Positions 1 through 8,523 are shown, counted from the first letter of the stretch. The stretch: 64,000 nt of DNA from Mycobacterium sp. ELW1 (GCF_008329905.1 NZ_CP032155.1:806001-870000), one strand, 5' to 3'. A program made the numbers and translations. The notes: generated by a model not told the origin, from the letters alone.

Positions 1-421
1 GTTCTTCCAGAAGGCCTACGAGCTGCTTCCCGACGACGGCCGCATGCTGCTGCACACGATCTTGGCGCACACCCAGAAGTTCTTCCGGGACAACGGGATC
101 AAGGTCACGATCAGCGACCTGAAGTTCATGAAGTTCATCGAGCAGGAGATCTTCCCCGGCGGGCGGCTGCCCGCCGTCGAGGACATCGAGCAGCTGGCCC
201 TCGATTCGGGCTTCACCCTCGAGCGCATCCACCTGCTGCAGCATCACTACGCGCGCACGCTGGACATGTGGGCGGCCGAGCTGATCGCCAACCGTGACCA
301 GGCCATCGCGATCACGTCGACGGAGATCTACGACCGCTACATGAAATACCTGACCGGCTGCGCCGACTTCTTCCGCCGCGGCATCACCAACATCGGTCAG
401 TTCACCCTGGTCAAGGGCTGA
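1..421 (+). CDS. umaA: Mycolic acid methyltransferase family protein, UmaA-like (5' truncated)
   Basis: This is the C-terminal part of a SAM-dependent mycolic acid methyltransferase/cyclopropane synthase. The window edge removes the N-terminal SAM-binding half, and the first complete codon starts at base 2. What remains contains LLPDDGRMLLHTI, FIEQEIFPGGRLP and the ending GQFTLVKG, typical of the CmaA/MmaA/PcaA/UmaA family. The DDGRMLLHTIL and YLTGCADFFRRG segments resemble what I recall of UmaA (Rv0469) more than PcaA. The family acts on meromycolate chains during mycolic acid synthesis. It converges on ppk2 with 3 bp between the stops. Family assignment is firm; the choice of UmaA over its paralogues is from memory. 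Confidence 0.8.
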   Translation, partial: FFQKAYELLPDDGRMLLHTILAHTQKFFRDNGIKVTISDLKFMKFIEQEIFPGGRLPAVEDIEQLALDSGFTLERIHLLQHHYARTLDMWAAELIANRDQAIAITSTEIYDRYMKYLTGCADFFRRGITNIGQFTLVKG

Positions 422-424
422 CCG

Positions 425-1282
425 TCAGGCCTCGGCCAGCTTCTTCTTCTCCGCCTCGACGTCGAAGTCGGGCGGCGGCCACGTCAGCTTCATTCCTTTG
501 AGCGCCTCGATCAACAGTTCGTTGATGGCAAGCCGGGAATACCACTTCTTGTCACAGGGGATGACGAACCACGGCGCGTAGTCGGTCGAGGTCCGGTCCA
601 GCATTGCCTGATAGGCCTCTTGGTACGCCGGCCACAGCTTGCGCTCGGCGACATCGCCCGGGTTGTACTTCCAGTACTTGTCCGGACGTTCGAGCCGTTC
701 GGAGAGCCGCCTCTTCTGCTCGTCGAGGGAGACGAACATCGCGCATTTGACGATCGTGGTCCCGGAGTCGACGAGCTCCTTCTCGAAGGCGTTGATCTCG
801 TCGTAGCGCGGCTCCCAGACGTCGCGCGGAACCAGTTCGTGCACCCGCACGACCAGGACGTCCTCGTAATGGGACCGGTCGAACACCCCGATGTTGCCTG
901 CCGCGGGCAGCGCTTTGCGAACGCGCCACAGGTAATGGTGGGCGCGCTCCTCCTCGGTCGGCACGCCGAAGCTCGTGTAGTGGATACCTTGCGGATTGCC
1001 TGCTCCGACAACGTGTTTCACGGTGCCGCCCTTGCCTGCGGTGTCCATGCCCTGCAGGACGAGCAGCAGTGAGCGGTTGTCGCCGGCGCGGCCGTTGGCG
1101 TACAGCATCTCCTGCAGGCCGGCGAACCGCTCGTTGCGTTCGTCCTGCAGCTCCTCCGACCCGTCCTTGCCGTCGGAGTAACCCGGGGTCGAATCGGTGT
1201 CGATGTCGGCCACCTTGTCACCCGGACTGAACCGCAGGACCTTGCGCGGCTCATGGGTCCATTGCGACGGCAGATCACTCAT
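425..1282 (-). CDS. ppk2: Polyphosphate kinase 2 (PPK2 family)
   Basis: This 285-residue protein transfers phosphate between polyphosphate and nucleoside (di)phosphates. A Walker A-like loop GMDTAGKGGT lies at residues 78-87, a Walker B-like FDRSHYEDV at 134-142, and a basic lid region with RRLSERLERPDKYWKYN at about 191-207. These are hallmarks of PPK2 P-loop kinases, and the length fits a single-domain enzyme. The ATG start follows the ORF edge. The gene stands alone between umaA (convergent) and a secreted-protein gene on the same strand, 22 bp away. Another polyphosphate gene, ppx1, lies at 25.3 kb. Whether it prefers ADP, GDP or NMP substrates cannot be read from the sequence. Confidence 0.93.
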   Translation of the reverse strand: MSDLPSQWTHEPRKVLRFSPGDKVADIDTDSTPGYSDGKDGSEELQDERNERFAGLQEMLYANGRAGDNRSLLLVLQGMDTAGKGGTVKHVVGAGNPQGIHYTSFGVPTEEERAHHYLWRVRKALPAAGNIGVFDRSHYEDVLVVRVHELVPRDVWEPRYDEINAFEKELVDSGTTIVKCAMFVSLDEQKRRLSERLERPDKYWKYNPGDVAERKLWPAYQEAYQAMLDRTSTDYAPWFVIPCDKKWYSRLAINELLIEALKGMKLTWPPPDFDVEAEKKKLAEA

Positions 1283-1304
1283 AGCCGACGAGACTAACCC
1301 GCAA

Positions 1305-2687
1305 TCACCCGCCTGTGCCGCGGCGCCGCGAAACCACCATGAACCCGACCACGGCCAGCGCCAGGACGCCGGCCGCGACGGCCACGCTGATCAGCACGGT
1401 CCGGTTCTTGTCGATCCACGACGTCGACTGCGAGGCGGCCGCCAGCTTCACGTTGTATCCGGGCAGCGGCTCCTGGGCCGGACGTTGGATGCCGGGCAGC
1501 AGCTGCGTCTGGTTGATGACGAACAACGCTTCGCCCTTGTCGGTCTTCGACCACTCGCCCCAGGCCGGGACCTCTTCGTCGAGCAGCACCTTGGTGGTGT
1601 TGTTGACGGTCGGGTCCTTGCCCAGGTCGGTGAGCGACGTCACCCGGAACGGTTCGGACTGTCCCCGGTCGAACTTGACCTGAACCAGCACGTTCTTCTG
1701 GGTGTTCACCGGCGCCGGTTTCTGCGGCGGCGCCTGGCCCGGAGCCGGCTGGTAGCCGCCACCGGAGAAGCTGCCCACGGACAGGTTGGTGGCCGGCCCG
1801 GACGCCGGACGCGTCATCGCGGTGAAGTTGTAGGTGCCGGCGTTCGGGACGTTCAACGCGGCCCGCTGCAGCGGGGGCACCGTGAAGACCTGGGTGCGGC
1901 CGCCGTAGTCGTACAGCACGCTCAGCGGTGTGCGGTACGGATTGGTGAACACCGGACGGTAGAAGCGGTCATAGCTGATCCAGCTCGAATTCCACAGTGT
2001 CACTGGGCTACTCAGGGTCATACCGGTGGTCAGGGTCGAGGTGCTCACCGTCGACGAGACCGACTCCTGGTAGGTGGTGACCTCCTCCGAGGTCACCTCG
2101 GTGGACGTGGTGGTCTCGACCTCGGAGGCGAGCGCCGTGGTGAGGTCTTCCTGGGATACCTGCGGCTCTGCCGGCTCGGCGAGTCCGCCGGCGGTCGTGG
2201 GCTCCTGCGTGCCTCCGCTGGGGGCAGGTGCCGGGGTGCCGGGCGCCTCGTTGGTCCCGCCGCCGCCGGGGGCTTCGTTGCCGCCGGGCTCCGAGGGAGC
2301 GCCGCCCGGTTCGTCGTGGGTGCCACCCGATTCGTCATGCGTGTCGCCGGGAGCCGGTTCGGCTCCGCCGGGCTCGTCGTGCGGCCCACCGCCCGGCACG
2401 TCGATGCCGCCCGGCTCGTCGTGAGGGGCTCCGGCAGGCGGCTCGACGGCGCCCGGCTCCTGAGTGATTCCGCCGTTTGACGGCTCCTCTGCCCCGCCGC
2501 CGGACGGGGCCTCAGGTGCGCTGCCGCCGTCGTCGCCGCCGCTGTAGCTGCTGCCGCCCCCGTCGTCGTCGCCGAACGGGTCCGCCGCACTGACCGCGGT
2601 ACCAGCAAACAGCGCCGACGTCGATATCGCGACGGCGGCTATCACCGCCGCAGGCTTACGCAACTTTGCGGTGCTGTCGTTGTCCAC
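1305..2687 (-). CDS. Secreted, C-terminally membrane-anchored protein with HDEPGG repeats (function unknown)
   Basis: I do not recognise this 460-residue protein. It has an export signal (about residues 10-35, ending AVSAA), then a Gly/Pro/Glu/Asp-rich region (36-180) with four HDEPGG-type repeats at 89-94, 103-108, 117-122 (HDESGG) and 124-129. A Thr/Ser-rich stretch follows (190-230), then a folded-looking domain (231-415) with aromatic clusters. A C-terminal transmembrane helix (about 430-452) is followed by RRR. This suggests an extracytoplasmic domain on a flexible stalk anchored by the C-terminal helix. The GTG start is preceded by a good GGGAGG site (2692-2697). Confidence 0.8.
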   Translation of the reverse strand: MDNDSTAKLRKPAAVIAAVAISTSALFAGTAVSAADPFGDDDGGGSSYSGGDDGGSAPEAPSGGGAEEPSNGGITQEPGAVEPPAGAPHDEPGGIDVPGGGPHDEPGGAEPAPGDTHDESGGTHDEPGGAPSEPGGNEAPGGGGTNEAPGTPAPAPSGGTQEPTTAGGLAEPAEPQVSQEDLTTALASEVETTTSTEVTSEEVTTYQESVSSTVSTSTLTTGMTLSSPVTLWNSSWISYDRFYRPVFTNPYRTPLSVLYDYGGRTQVFTVPPLQRAALNVPNAGTYNFTAMTRPASGPATNLSVGSFSGGGYQPAPGQAPPQKPAPVNTQKNVLVQVKFDRGQSEPFRVTSLTDLGKDPTVNNTTKVLLDEEVPAWGEWSKTDKGEALFVINQTQLLPGIQRPAQEPLPGYNVKLAAASQSTSWIDKNRTVLISVAVAAGVLALAVVGFMVVSRRRGTGG

Positions 2688-2884
2688 CCCGGCCTCCCTA
2701 GACCCTTATGACGCGAAACCATTCCGCCCGAGGGCATATCTCATAGGCAGCCCCGAAGGATTGTTCTACATGATCCGCGGCGCTTTCACGGGAGGTTGGG
2801 TTTCCTGCATTGATGCGAGTCCGTTTTCGGGGCCGGGCAGTTAACATCATTGGGCTTACGTGCGGATGAGTCTCGGGGGGATTG

Positions 2885-3799
2885 GTGCGGGCACGAACCT
2901 CGTTGATCAGTGCAGCGGTGTTCGCATTGGCGGTTGCTGCCGCCGGTTGTGGACACAACAACTCCGCCACATCGACGTCGGAGTCGGTGGTGGAACCGTC
3001 GACAGCTCAGGCATCTCCCCAGGCATCGGGACAGCCGGATGTCAACGACAACGGCGTGCCGGACTCCTCGGGCGACGACAAGGACTGGCCGGGCAAGATG
3101 ACGGCGACCTACGAGGACGCCACCTCGCCGGAGGCGGTGACCGGTCGTGACCTCATCAAGAACGATCATCTGCTGGAGGATCTGGCCGACGGCATCAACG
3201 AGTCGCTGAAGCTGCCGTTCGACATCCCGCTGATCGGCAAGCAGTGCGGCACCGCCAACGCGTACTGGAGCCCCGACGCCAAGTCGGTCACCATCTGCTA
3301 CGAAGACGCCGCCGACGCGTTGGCCATCTACACCAAGGCCGGTGACTCCGACCCGAAGGCCTCGGCGATCAACTCCGAGATCGCGACCTTCTATCACGAG
3401 ACCGGGCACATGGTGATCGACATCTACGACCTGCCTGCGACCGGGCGAGAAGAGGACGTCGCCGACCAGCTGGCCGCCTACATCCTGCTGGCACCCGGCC
3501 CCGACGGGAAGATCGACCCGGAGTCCGTCCAGGCGGTCAAGGACTTCGCCCGCGAGTTCAAGGGATACAGCGACCAGCGGGGCGGCGAGATCGACGAAGG
3601 TCAGCTCGCCGATGTGCACACGCTGGATCTGGCCCGGATGTACAACCTCGAATGTTGGGTTTACGGCGCCGATCCCACGGGCAACGCCGATCTGGTGAGC
3701 AGTGGCGCGCTGCCGCAAGATCGCGCCGACGGCTGCGAGGACGAGTACACCAAGTTGAGCAGCTCGTGGGGTACCTTGCTCGGCCCGTATCTCAAGTGA
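2885..3799 (+). CDS. Putative lipoprotein zinc metallopeptidase (DUF4344-like)
   Basis: The protein starts with a short lipoprotein signal peptide whose lipobox is AAGC, the cysteine being residue 22 from this start. A Ser/Thr/Pro linker follows. The core carries YHETGHMVID (HETGH at about residues 171-175), an HExxH zinc motif, with a downstream EEDVADQLAAY that could give the third ligand. This matches the DUF4344 putative metallopeptidases. GTG at 2885 is preferred over TTG at 2882 because the G-rich ribosome site at 2875-2880 is better spaced. The substrate is unknown. The 3' end overlaps the convergent madR gene by 8 bp. Confidence 0.8.
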   Translation: MRARTSLISAAVFALAVAAAGCGHNNSATSTSESVVEPSTAQASPQASGQPDVNDNGVPDSSGDDKDWPGKMTATYEDATSPEAVTGRDLIKNDHLLEDLADGINESLKLPFDIPLIGKQCGTANAYWSPDAKSVTICYEDAADALAIYTKAGDSDPKASAINSEIATFYHETGHMVIDIYDLPATGREEDVADQLAAYILLAPGPDGKIDPESVQAVKDFAREFKGYSDQRGGEIDEGQLADVHTLDLARMYNLECWVYGADPTGNADLVSSGALPQDRADGCEDEYTKLSSSWGTLLGPYLK

Positions 3800-4502
3800 G
3801 CGGCGGCAGTACCGGCGACGGGTGCGGGCCGGAGTTGAACCTGGCCAGCGAGCCGCCCGCTTCGACAATGCCGCACAGTGCGTTCCAGCACAGCATCGTC
3901 AGATAGTCGATCAACTCGTCGCTGCTCATCCGCGGGCTCGACATCCACGAGTGCGTGGCCAACTGAACCCCACCGACGATCAGATACGCCCAGGGCTCGA
4001 CGCCGCCGGTGTCCATCCCGGCCCGCTGCATGCGCCTGCGCAACACCACCGCGAGCATCCTGGCGATGATTTGCTCCGAGTCGGCGATGACTTTGGTTTT
4101 GCTGGCGGAACTGTTTGCCATGACGAATTGGTAGGTCGCAGGCTCGGTCGCCACAGTGTCGACATACACCCGGATGATCTCGCGGGTGAGGTCGAAGCCG
4201 TCGAGGTTCGACGACAGGGCGCCGGCCAAGTTGGGGATGAGGGTGGTTTGCGCGAAGCGCATCATCACCGCGGTGGTGAGGTCGTTCTTGTCGACGAAAT
4301 AGCGATACAGCACGGTCTTCGACACACCGATTTCCGCAGCTATCTCGTCCATGCTGACGTCGCGGCCGCGCTGGCGGACGGCCTCTAGGGCCCCGTCCAC
4401 CAATTCGGTGCGGCGCTCGACCTTGTGCTGATGCCAGCGTCGCTTGCGACCGTCAGTCTTGGCCCGGCTGCCATCCAGGCCATGGCTCATATTTTGTGCC
4501 AC
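3792..4502 (-). CDS. madR: TetR-family regulator, MadR-like
   Basis: The N-terminal helix-turn-helix reads MDEIAAEIGVSKTVLYRYF, a typical TetR DNA-binding domain, followed by a C-terminal ligand-binding domain. Position next to the DUF445 gene and the sequence match what I know of Rv0472c (MadR), an acyl-CoA-responsive repressor of mycolic acid desaturase genes desA1/desA2. The start is uncertain: GTG at 4502, ATG at 4487 or a longer form from 4532 are possible, and none has a clear Shine-Dalgarno site. It is divergent from the DUF445 gene. No desA gene lies in the window, so its known targets are elsewhere. Confidence 0.83.
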   Translation of the reverse strand: MAQNMSHGLDGSRAKTDGRKRRWHQHKVERRTELVDGALEAVRQRGRDVSMDEIAAEIGVSKTVLYRYFVDKNDLTTAVMMRFAQTTLIPNLAGALSSNLDGFDLTREIIRVYVDTVATEPATYQFVMANSSASKTKVIADSEQIIARMLAVVLRRRMQRAGMDTGGVEPWAYLIVGGVQLATHSWMSSPRMSSDELIDYLTMLCWNALCGIVEAGGSLARFNSGPHPSPVLPPLT

Positions 4503-4599
4503 TATCGCGGAGTCCGTTCCCCTCGTTCGCAACGATTCTACGGTTTATCCGAGGGCAGGGTCACATTAACTGGGTCGCGGGATAGCGGATGATGTAGGG

Positions 4600-5934
4600 G
4601 TGGCAGCCAAACACCGCCTCCCGGCGTTGCCGACGGAGGCAGTCCGCACAGGTACCTCCCTTGCGGAATCGTTCGCCGGAGCCGACCCGGAGGCGGATGC
4701 GCAACGAGCGCGTGCACTGCGCCGGATGAAGGCTGTGGCGCTGAGCTTCCTGATCGGTGCCACGGTGATCTTCCTGGCCTGCCGCTGGGGGCAGTCGCTG
4801 GGTGGCCCGGCCTGGATCGGGTACGTCGGTGCCGCCGCCGAGGCCGGGATGGTCGGCGCGCTGGCCGACTGGTTCGCCGTCACCGCGCTGTTCCGCCACC
4901 CGCTGGGGCTCAAGATCCCGCACACCGCGATCATCAAGCGCAAGAAGGATCAACTCGGCGAGGGCCTTGGCACCTTCGTGCGGGAGAACTTCCTGTCGCC
5001 GGCGGTGGTGGAGACCAAGCTGCGTGACGCCGAAGTCGCTGGGCGCCTTGGTAAGTGGCTATCGGAGCCGTCACACGCCGAGCGGGTGGCCACCGAGGCC
5101 GGCACCGTGTTGCGAGTCGTGGTGGAACTGCTCAACGACGACGACATCCAGCAGGTCATCGACCGCACCATCGTCCGGCGTCTCGCGGAACCGCAGTGGG
5201 GGCCGCCGGTGGGCCGGGTGTTGGGCCAACTGCTGGCGGAGAATCGCCAGGAAGCCCTGCTTCAGCTGCTGTGCGACCGCGCCTTCCAGTGGGCGCTCAA
5301 CGCCGGCGACACGATCGAGCGCGTGGTCACCCGCGATTCACCCAGCTGGTCGCCGCGATTCGTCGACCAGCTGGTGGGGGAGCGGATCCACCGTGAGCTC
5401 ATGGATTTCACCGACAAGGTGCGGCGTGACCCGAACCACGAACTGCGGCAATCGGCCAACCGGTTCCTGTTCGAGTTCGCCAGCGATCTGCAGAACGACG
5501 ATGCGACGATCGCCCGCGCCGAGGCGGTCAAAGAGCAGCTGATGGAACGCGACGAGGTCACGCGTGCGGCCGAGACCGCGTGGAAGACGTTGAAACGCTT
5601 GGTACTTGAGGGTGTGGACGACCCGTCGAGCACACTGCGAACCCGCGTCACCGAGTCGGTGATGCGGATCGGGGAGTCGCTGCGCGACGATGCCGAGCTA
5701 CGCGACAAGGTGGACAACTGGATCGTGCGCGGGGCGCAGCACCTGGTCGCCCAGTACGGGGCCGAGATCACCACGATCATCACCGACACCATCGAGCGCT
5801 GGGACGCTGACGAGGCGAGCCGTCGCATCGAATTGCATGTCGGACGCGACCTGCAATTCATCCGGATCAATGGCACCGTGGTCGGCTCGCTGGCTGGCTT
5901 GATCATCTACACAGTGGCGCAATTACTGTTCTGA
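4600..5934 (+). CDS. DUF445 membrane protein (Rv0473-like)
   Basis: This 444-residue protein has two hydrophobic segments near the N terminus (about residues 45-61 and 71-97), containing the DUF445 signature with GALADWFAVTALFRHP. A long charged helical region rich in Arg, Glu and Asp follows, and a single transmembrane helix at the very C terminus (about 424-444). DUF445 proteins (YjiN/YheB-like) have no established biochemical role. The GTG start lies 97 bp from the divergent madR start, so the two probably share a regulatory region. It is conserved at this position in mycobacteria. Confidence 0.88.
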   Translation: MAAKHRLPALPTEAVRTGTSLAESFAGADPEADAQRARALRRMKAVALSFLIGATVIFLACRWGQSLGGPAWIGYVGAAAEAGMVGALADWFAVTALFRHPLGLKIPHTAIIKRKKDQLGEGLGTFVRENFLSPAVVETKLRDAEVAGRLGKWLSEPSHAERVATEAGTVLRVVVELLNDDDIQQVIDRTIVRRLAEPQWGPPVGRVLGQLLAENRQEALLQLLCDRAFQWALNAGDTIERVVTRDSPSWSPRFVDQLVGERIHRELMDFTDKVRRDPNHELRQSANRFLFEFASDLQNDDATIARAEAVKEQLMERDEVTRAAETAWKTLKRLVLEGVDDPSSTLRTRVTESVMRIGESLRDDAELRDKVDNWIVRGAQHLVAQYGAEITTIITDTIERWDADEASRRIELHVGRDLQFIRINGTVVGSLAGLIIYTVAQLLF

Positions 5935-5939
5935 CCTGC

Positions 5940-5968
5940 GCTAGCATGAGTGCTTGCAAAAGCTAGCA
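5940..5968. repeat. Direct repeat GCTAGCA x2, 22 bp apart
   Basis: GCTAGCA occurs at 5940-5946 and 5962-5968, exactly 22 bp apart (about two helical turns), flanking the predicted -35 box of the XRE regulator gene. Each copy contains the self-complementary GCTAGC. This spacing is what one expects of an operator pair bound on one DNA face, possibly for autoregulation by the downstream HTH protein. Confidence 0.6.
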
Positions 5969-5982
5969 CCCCCGCGTAGGGT
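5954..5982 (+). promoter_or_regulatory. Predicted SigA-type promoter of the XRE regulator gene
   Basis: TTGCAA (5954-5959) and TAGGGT (5977-5982) are separated by 17 bp. This matches the mycobacterial housekeeping promoter form (TTGnnn, TAnnnT). Transcription would begin near 5989, about 38 bp before the ATG at 6027. Confidence 0.6.
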
Positions 5983-6026
5983 GGCGTTCGTACGTACCGG
6001 ACACCCATCGCGACGGGAGGGAACCC

Positions 6027-6419
6027 ATGGCGCAAGACGGCGATCTTCAGGCCGTGGTATCCAACGCCGCGCATGACATCGGTGGTTTCATCAGGGCGCA
6101 GCGTGAAGCCGCTCAGGTTTCGGTGCGGCAGTTGGCCGAGAAGGCCGGTGTCAGCAACCCGTACCTCAGTCAGATCGAACGGGGACTGCGGAAGCCGTCT
6201 GCGGAGGTGCTGAGCCAGATCGCCAAGGCGCTGCGGCTATCGGCCGAGGTGCTCTATATCCGGGCGGGAATTCTCGAGCCCGGGGAGGCGAGCATGGTGC
6301 ACGACGCGATCATCGGGGACACCGTGATCACCGAGCGTCAGAAGCAGGTGCTGCTCGATATCTACACCTCGTTCTGTCAGCAGAACGAAGCTGCCCGTGA
6401 GGAGCTCATCCCTGAGTAA
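6027..6419 (+). CDS. XRE-family transcriptional regulator (Rv0474-like)
   Basis: This 130-residue protein has a Cro/C1-type helix-turn-helix near residues 20-75 (RQLAEKAGVSNPYLSQIERG, then KPSAEVLSQIAKAL) and a short acidic C-terminal tail. Position directly before hbhA matches Rv0474, which I recall being reported as a copper-responsive regulator; that link is from memory and not visible here. The ATG has a strong site GGGAGGG at 6015-6021. The promoter region carries paired GCTAGCA repeats that may be its own operator. Confidence 0.88.
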   Translation: MAQDGDLQAVVSNAAHDIGGFIRAQREAAQVSVRQLAEKAGVSNPYLSQIERGLRKPSAEVLSQIAKALRLSAEVLYIRAGILEPGEASMVHDAIIGDTVITERQKQVLLDIYTSFCQQNEAAREELIPE

Positions 6420-6483
6420 CAGACCAGCAACTGACGAAAACCATTAACGGACAACAACATCCAATCTGAAAGGAGCCACTACG

Positions 6484-7095
6484 ATGGCTGAGAACAACCC
6501 CAATGTCGAAGACCTGAAGGCCCCGTTGCTCGCTGCGGTCGGCGCTGCCGACCTGGCCCTGGCCACCGTCAACGAAATCCTCGCGACCCTGCGTGATCGT
6601 GCCGAAGAGGCCCGCACCGAGGCCAGCACCCGCGTCGAAGAGCGTCGTGCCGCGCTGACCAAGCTGCAGGAAGACCTGCCGCAGCGCGCCGAGGAGCTGC
6701 GCGGCCGGCTGTCCAGCGAGGAACTGCGCAAGGCTGCGGAGGGCTACGTCGAGTCCGCCACCGCGACCTACAACAGCCTCGTCGAGCGCGGCGAGGCCGC
6801 CCTGGAGCGCCTGCGCAACCAGTCCGACCTCAAGGACGTCGCCGCTCGTGCCGAGGGTTACGTCGACCAGGCCGTCGAGCTGACCCAGGAGGCCCTGGGC
6901 AACGTGTCGTCGCAGACCCGCGCCGTCGGTGAGCGCGCCGCCAAGCTGGTCGGCGTCGAACTGCCGACCAAGGCCGCCCCCGCCAAGAAGGCTCCGGCCA
7001 AGAAGGCGCCGGCCAAGAAGGCCGCCCCGGCCAAGGCTGCGGCCAAGAAGGCTCCCGCCAAGAAGGCGCCGGCCAAGAAGGTCACCCAGAAGTAA
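6484..7095 (+). CDS. hbhA: Heparin-binding hemagglutinin
   Basis: HbhA is a surface adhesin that binds sulfated glycoconjugates on host cells. The 203-residue protein begins [17 protein letters not shown], has a long alpha-helical coiled-coil region rich in Ala, Glu and Arg (about 10-130), and ends in a lysine-rich tail of [13 protein letters not shown] repeats (about 160-203), the heparin-binding and methylated region in M. tuberculosis. The ATG follows AAAGGAG (6469-6475) at 8 bp. It lies 64 bp after the XRE gene. In an environmental species its role may be aggregation or lipid-body association rather than host attachment. Confidence 0.97.
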   Translation: MAENNPNVEDLKAPLLAAVGAADLALATVNEILATLRDRAEEARTEASTRVEERRAALTKLQEDLPQRAEELRGRLSSEELRKAAEGYVESATATYNSLVERGEAALERLRNQSDLKDVAARAEGYVDQAVELTQEALGNVSSQTRAVGERAAKLVGVELPTKAAPAKKAPAKKAPAKKAAPAKAAAKKAPAKKAPAKKVTQK

Positions 7096-7115
7096 GCAGA
7101 AGCAATTCGTCGTAA

Positions 7116-7173
7116 GGACAAGACCCGCCTACGCTTGTAGCCGTGATGCTGCAAGGTGTGGCGGGTCTTGTTC
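7116..7173 (+). repeat. 14-bp inverted repeat spanning the start of the DUF2516 gene
   Basis: ACAAGACCCGCC (7118-7129) is perfectly complementary to GGCGGGTCTTGT (7160-7171). A G-T and a G-C pair extend the stem to 7116/7173. The 30-nt loop contains the start codon of the DUF2516 gene, and the 3' arm is followed by a T-rich run (TTGTTCTTC). It could terminate hbhA transcription or control translation of the next gene. Confidence 0.7.
7130..7135 (+). promoter_or_regulatory. Predicted -10 element for a leaderless DUF2516 transcript
   Basis: TACGCT fits TAnnnT and lies 7 bp before the GTG at 7143, the arrangement seen in leaderless mycobacterial genes. No convincing -35 box is visible. The element sits at the edge of the loop of the inverted repeat at 7116-7173. 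Confidence 0.45.
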
Positions 7174-7424
7174 TTCAGGTCGTCTTCTGGGCGGTCACCG
7201 CGGTGACCATCTATGCGTTCGTCAATGCGGCGATGCAGCGGCCGGATGCCTATACCGCGGCCGAGAAGCTCACCAAGCCGGTCTGGCTGGTGATCCTCGG
7301 TGTCGCGGGTCTGCTGTCGCTGTTCCTGGGAGTCACGGGTGTGGCGATCGCCGCCGTGGCCGCCGGCGTCTACCTGGTGGACGTGCGGCCCAAGCTGCTC
7401 GAGGTTCAGGGGAAGTCGCGCTGA
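7143..7424 (+). CDS. DUF2516 small membrane protein (Rv0476-like)
   Basis: This 93-residue protein has two strongly hydrophobic segments (about residues 5-27 and 46-78) and matches DUF2516, a family of actinobacterial inner-membrane proteins of unknown function found directly after hbhA. GTG at 7143 is followed immediately by ATG at 7146; either may be used, and the GTG fits a leaderless start. It is the first gene of a coupled run: it overlaps the next gene by 4 bp (CTGA), which in turn overlaps deoC. Confidence 0.88.
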   Translation: MMLQGVAGLVLQVVFWAVTAVTIYAFVNAAMQRPDAYTAAEKLTKPVWLVILGVAGLLSLFLGVTGVAIAAVAAGVYLVDVRPKLLEVQGKSR

Positions 7425-7840
7425 GCGCTCGATACGGTCTGGCCGCAGTGCTCCTGGCCGTCCCGGTGGGCCTGAGCCTCGCCGCTCCGGCCACTGCCGC
7501 GCCCACGCCCGCTCCGCCGTACATCGACCACGTCAGCTGGGCCGACTGGGGAGACCTGAAGAGCCTGCGGGTGTATCCCACGCCGGCCGGCCGCGCGGTG
7601 GCCGGTGAATTGCTCAAGCCCCAGACCGACATCGACGAAGCCTGGGGTGAGGTGCTGGCCCTGGCACCCGAGGCCGACCTTCCCGGAATGCGGGGCCAAT
7701 TCGTCTGCCACTTCCGGTTCGCGGAGTTCGGTCAGCCCGGCAAGAGCAGCTGGAATCTGGAGCCGTGGCGGCCCGTGGTCGACGACCAGACGATGACCGA
7801 GGCGGGCTGCAATCCGGGCGGCCTGGAGGAGCCGTTCTGA
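7421..7840 (+). CDS. Secreted DUF2599 protein (Rv0477-like), probable CTG start
   Basis: This exported protein of about 139 residues has a signal peptide ending near ATAAPTP and a conserved core including [20 protein letters not shown] and [13 protein letters not shown], consistent with DUF2599 and Rv0477. Two cysteines (in FVCHF and GCNP) could form a disulfide outside the cell. No ATG, GTG or TTG gives a normal signal peptide. CTG at 7421 overlaps the preceding stop (CTGA) and has AGGGGAAG at 7408-7415 with 5-bp spacing, giving an Arg-containing N-region (SARYG). GTG at 7448 is the alternative but lacks a positive N-region. Confidence 0.72.
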   Translation: MSARYGLAAVLLAVPVGLSLAAPATAAPTPAPPYIDHVSWADWGDLKSLRVYPTPAGRAVAGELLKPQTDIDEAWGEVLALAPEADLPGMRGQFVCHFRFAEFGQPGKSSWNLEPWRPVVDDQTMTEAGCNPGGLEEPF

Positions 7841-8523
7841 TGCGGACCCGAGGTGAGGTCGCCGCATTGGTCGACCACACGCTGCTCAAGCCTGAGGCCA
7901 CCGACGCTGACGTGATTGCGCTGGTCGACGAGGCCGTCGAACTCGGCGTGCTGGCGGTCTGCGTGTCCCCGTCGATGGTGTCGGTGGCCGTCAGGGCCGC
8001 GAGCACGCATCCGGAGAGCCTTCTCATCGCCGCTGTCGTGGGGTTCCCGTCGGGAAAGCACCTGCCGGCCATCAAGGCGCAGGAGGCCCGGACGGCCGTC
8101 GACGACGGTGCCACCGAGATCGACATGGTCATCGACGTCGGGGCCGCCCTGGCCGGCAACATCGACCAGGTGGCGGGCGACATCGCGACGGTCCGGGCCG
8201 CGGTGCCCGGCGCCGTGCTGAAGGTCATCGTCGAGTCAGCCGCCCTGCTGAGCCTGGCCGACGAGGGCACGCTGGTCGCGGTGTGCCGGGCCGCCGAAGG
8301 GGCCGGCGCCGACTTCGTCAAGACCTCCACCGGATTTCACCCCGCCGGTGGCGCATCCGTGGTCGCGATCGAGATCATGGCGGCGACCGTGGGCGGCCGG
8401 CTCGGCGTCAAGGCCAGTGGCGGTATCCGCACCGCCGAGCACGCCATCGCGATGCTCGACGCGGGCGCGACCAGGTTGGGCCTGTCCGGGACGCGAGCGG
8501 TGCTCGACGGGTTGTCGGCTTAG
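7840..8523 (+). CDS. deoC: Deoxyribose-phosphate aldolase
   Basis: DeoC cleaves 2-deoxyribose-5-phosphate to glyceraldehyde-3-phosphate and acetaldehyde in deoxynucleoside catabolism. The 227-residue TIM-barrel protein shows VGFPSG near residue 67, acidic EIDMVID (catalytic Asp about 95), the Schiff-base lysine in VKTSTGF (K161), and [10 protein letters not shown] (K191). The ATG overlaps the previous stop (TGATG), so it is translationally coupled to the DUF2599 gene. It converges on the DUF2993 gene with a 4-bp overlap. All catalytic residues are present. Confidence 0.96.
   Translation: MRTRGEVAALVDHTLLKPEATDADVIALVDEAVELGVLAVCVSPSMVSVAVRAASTHPESLLIAAVVGFPSGKHLPAIKAQEARTAVDDGATEIDMVIDVGAALAGNIDQVAGDIATVRAAVPGAVLKVIVESAALLSLADEGTLVAVCRAAEGAGADFVKTSTGFHPAGGASVVAIEIMAATVGGRLGVKASGGIRTAEHAIAMLDAGATRLGLSGTRAVLDGLSA

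Noticed and set aside
5948..5969. CIRCE-like element (GAGTGCT ... AGCAC) near the XRE gene
   Set aside because: The TTAGCACTC-N9-GAGTGCTAA order is not met; the half-sites are in the wrong arrangement.
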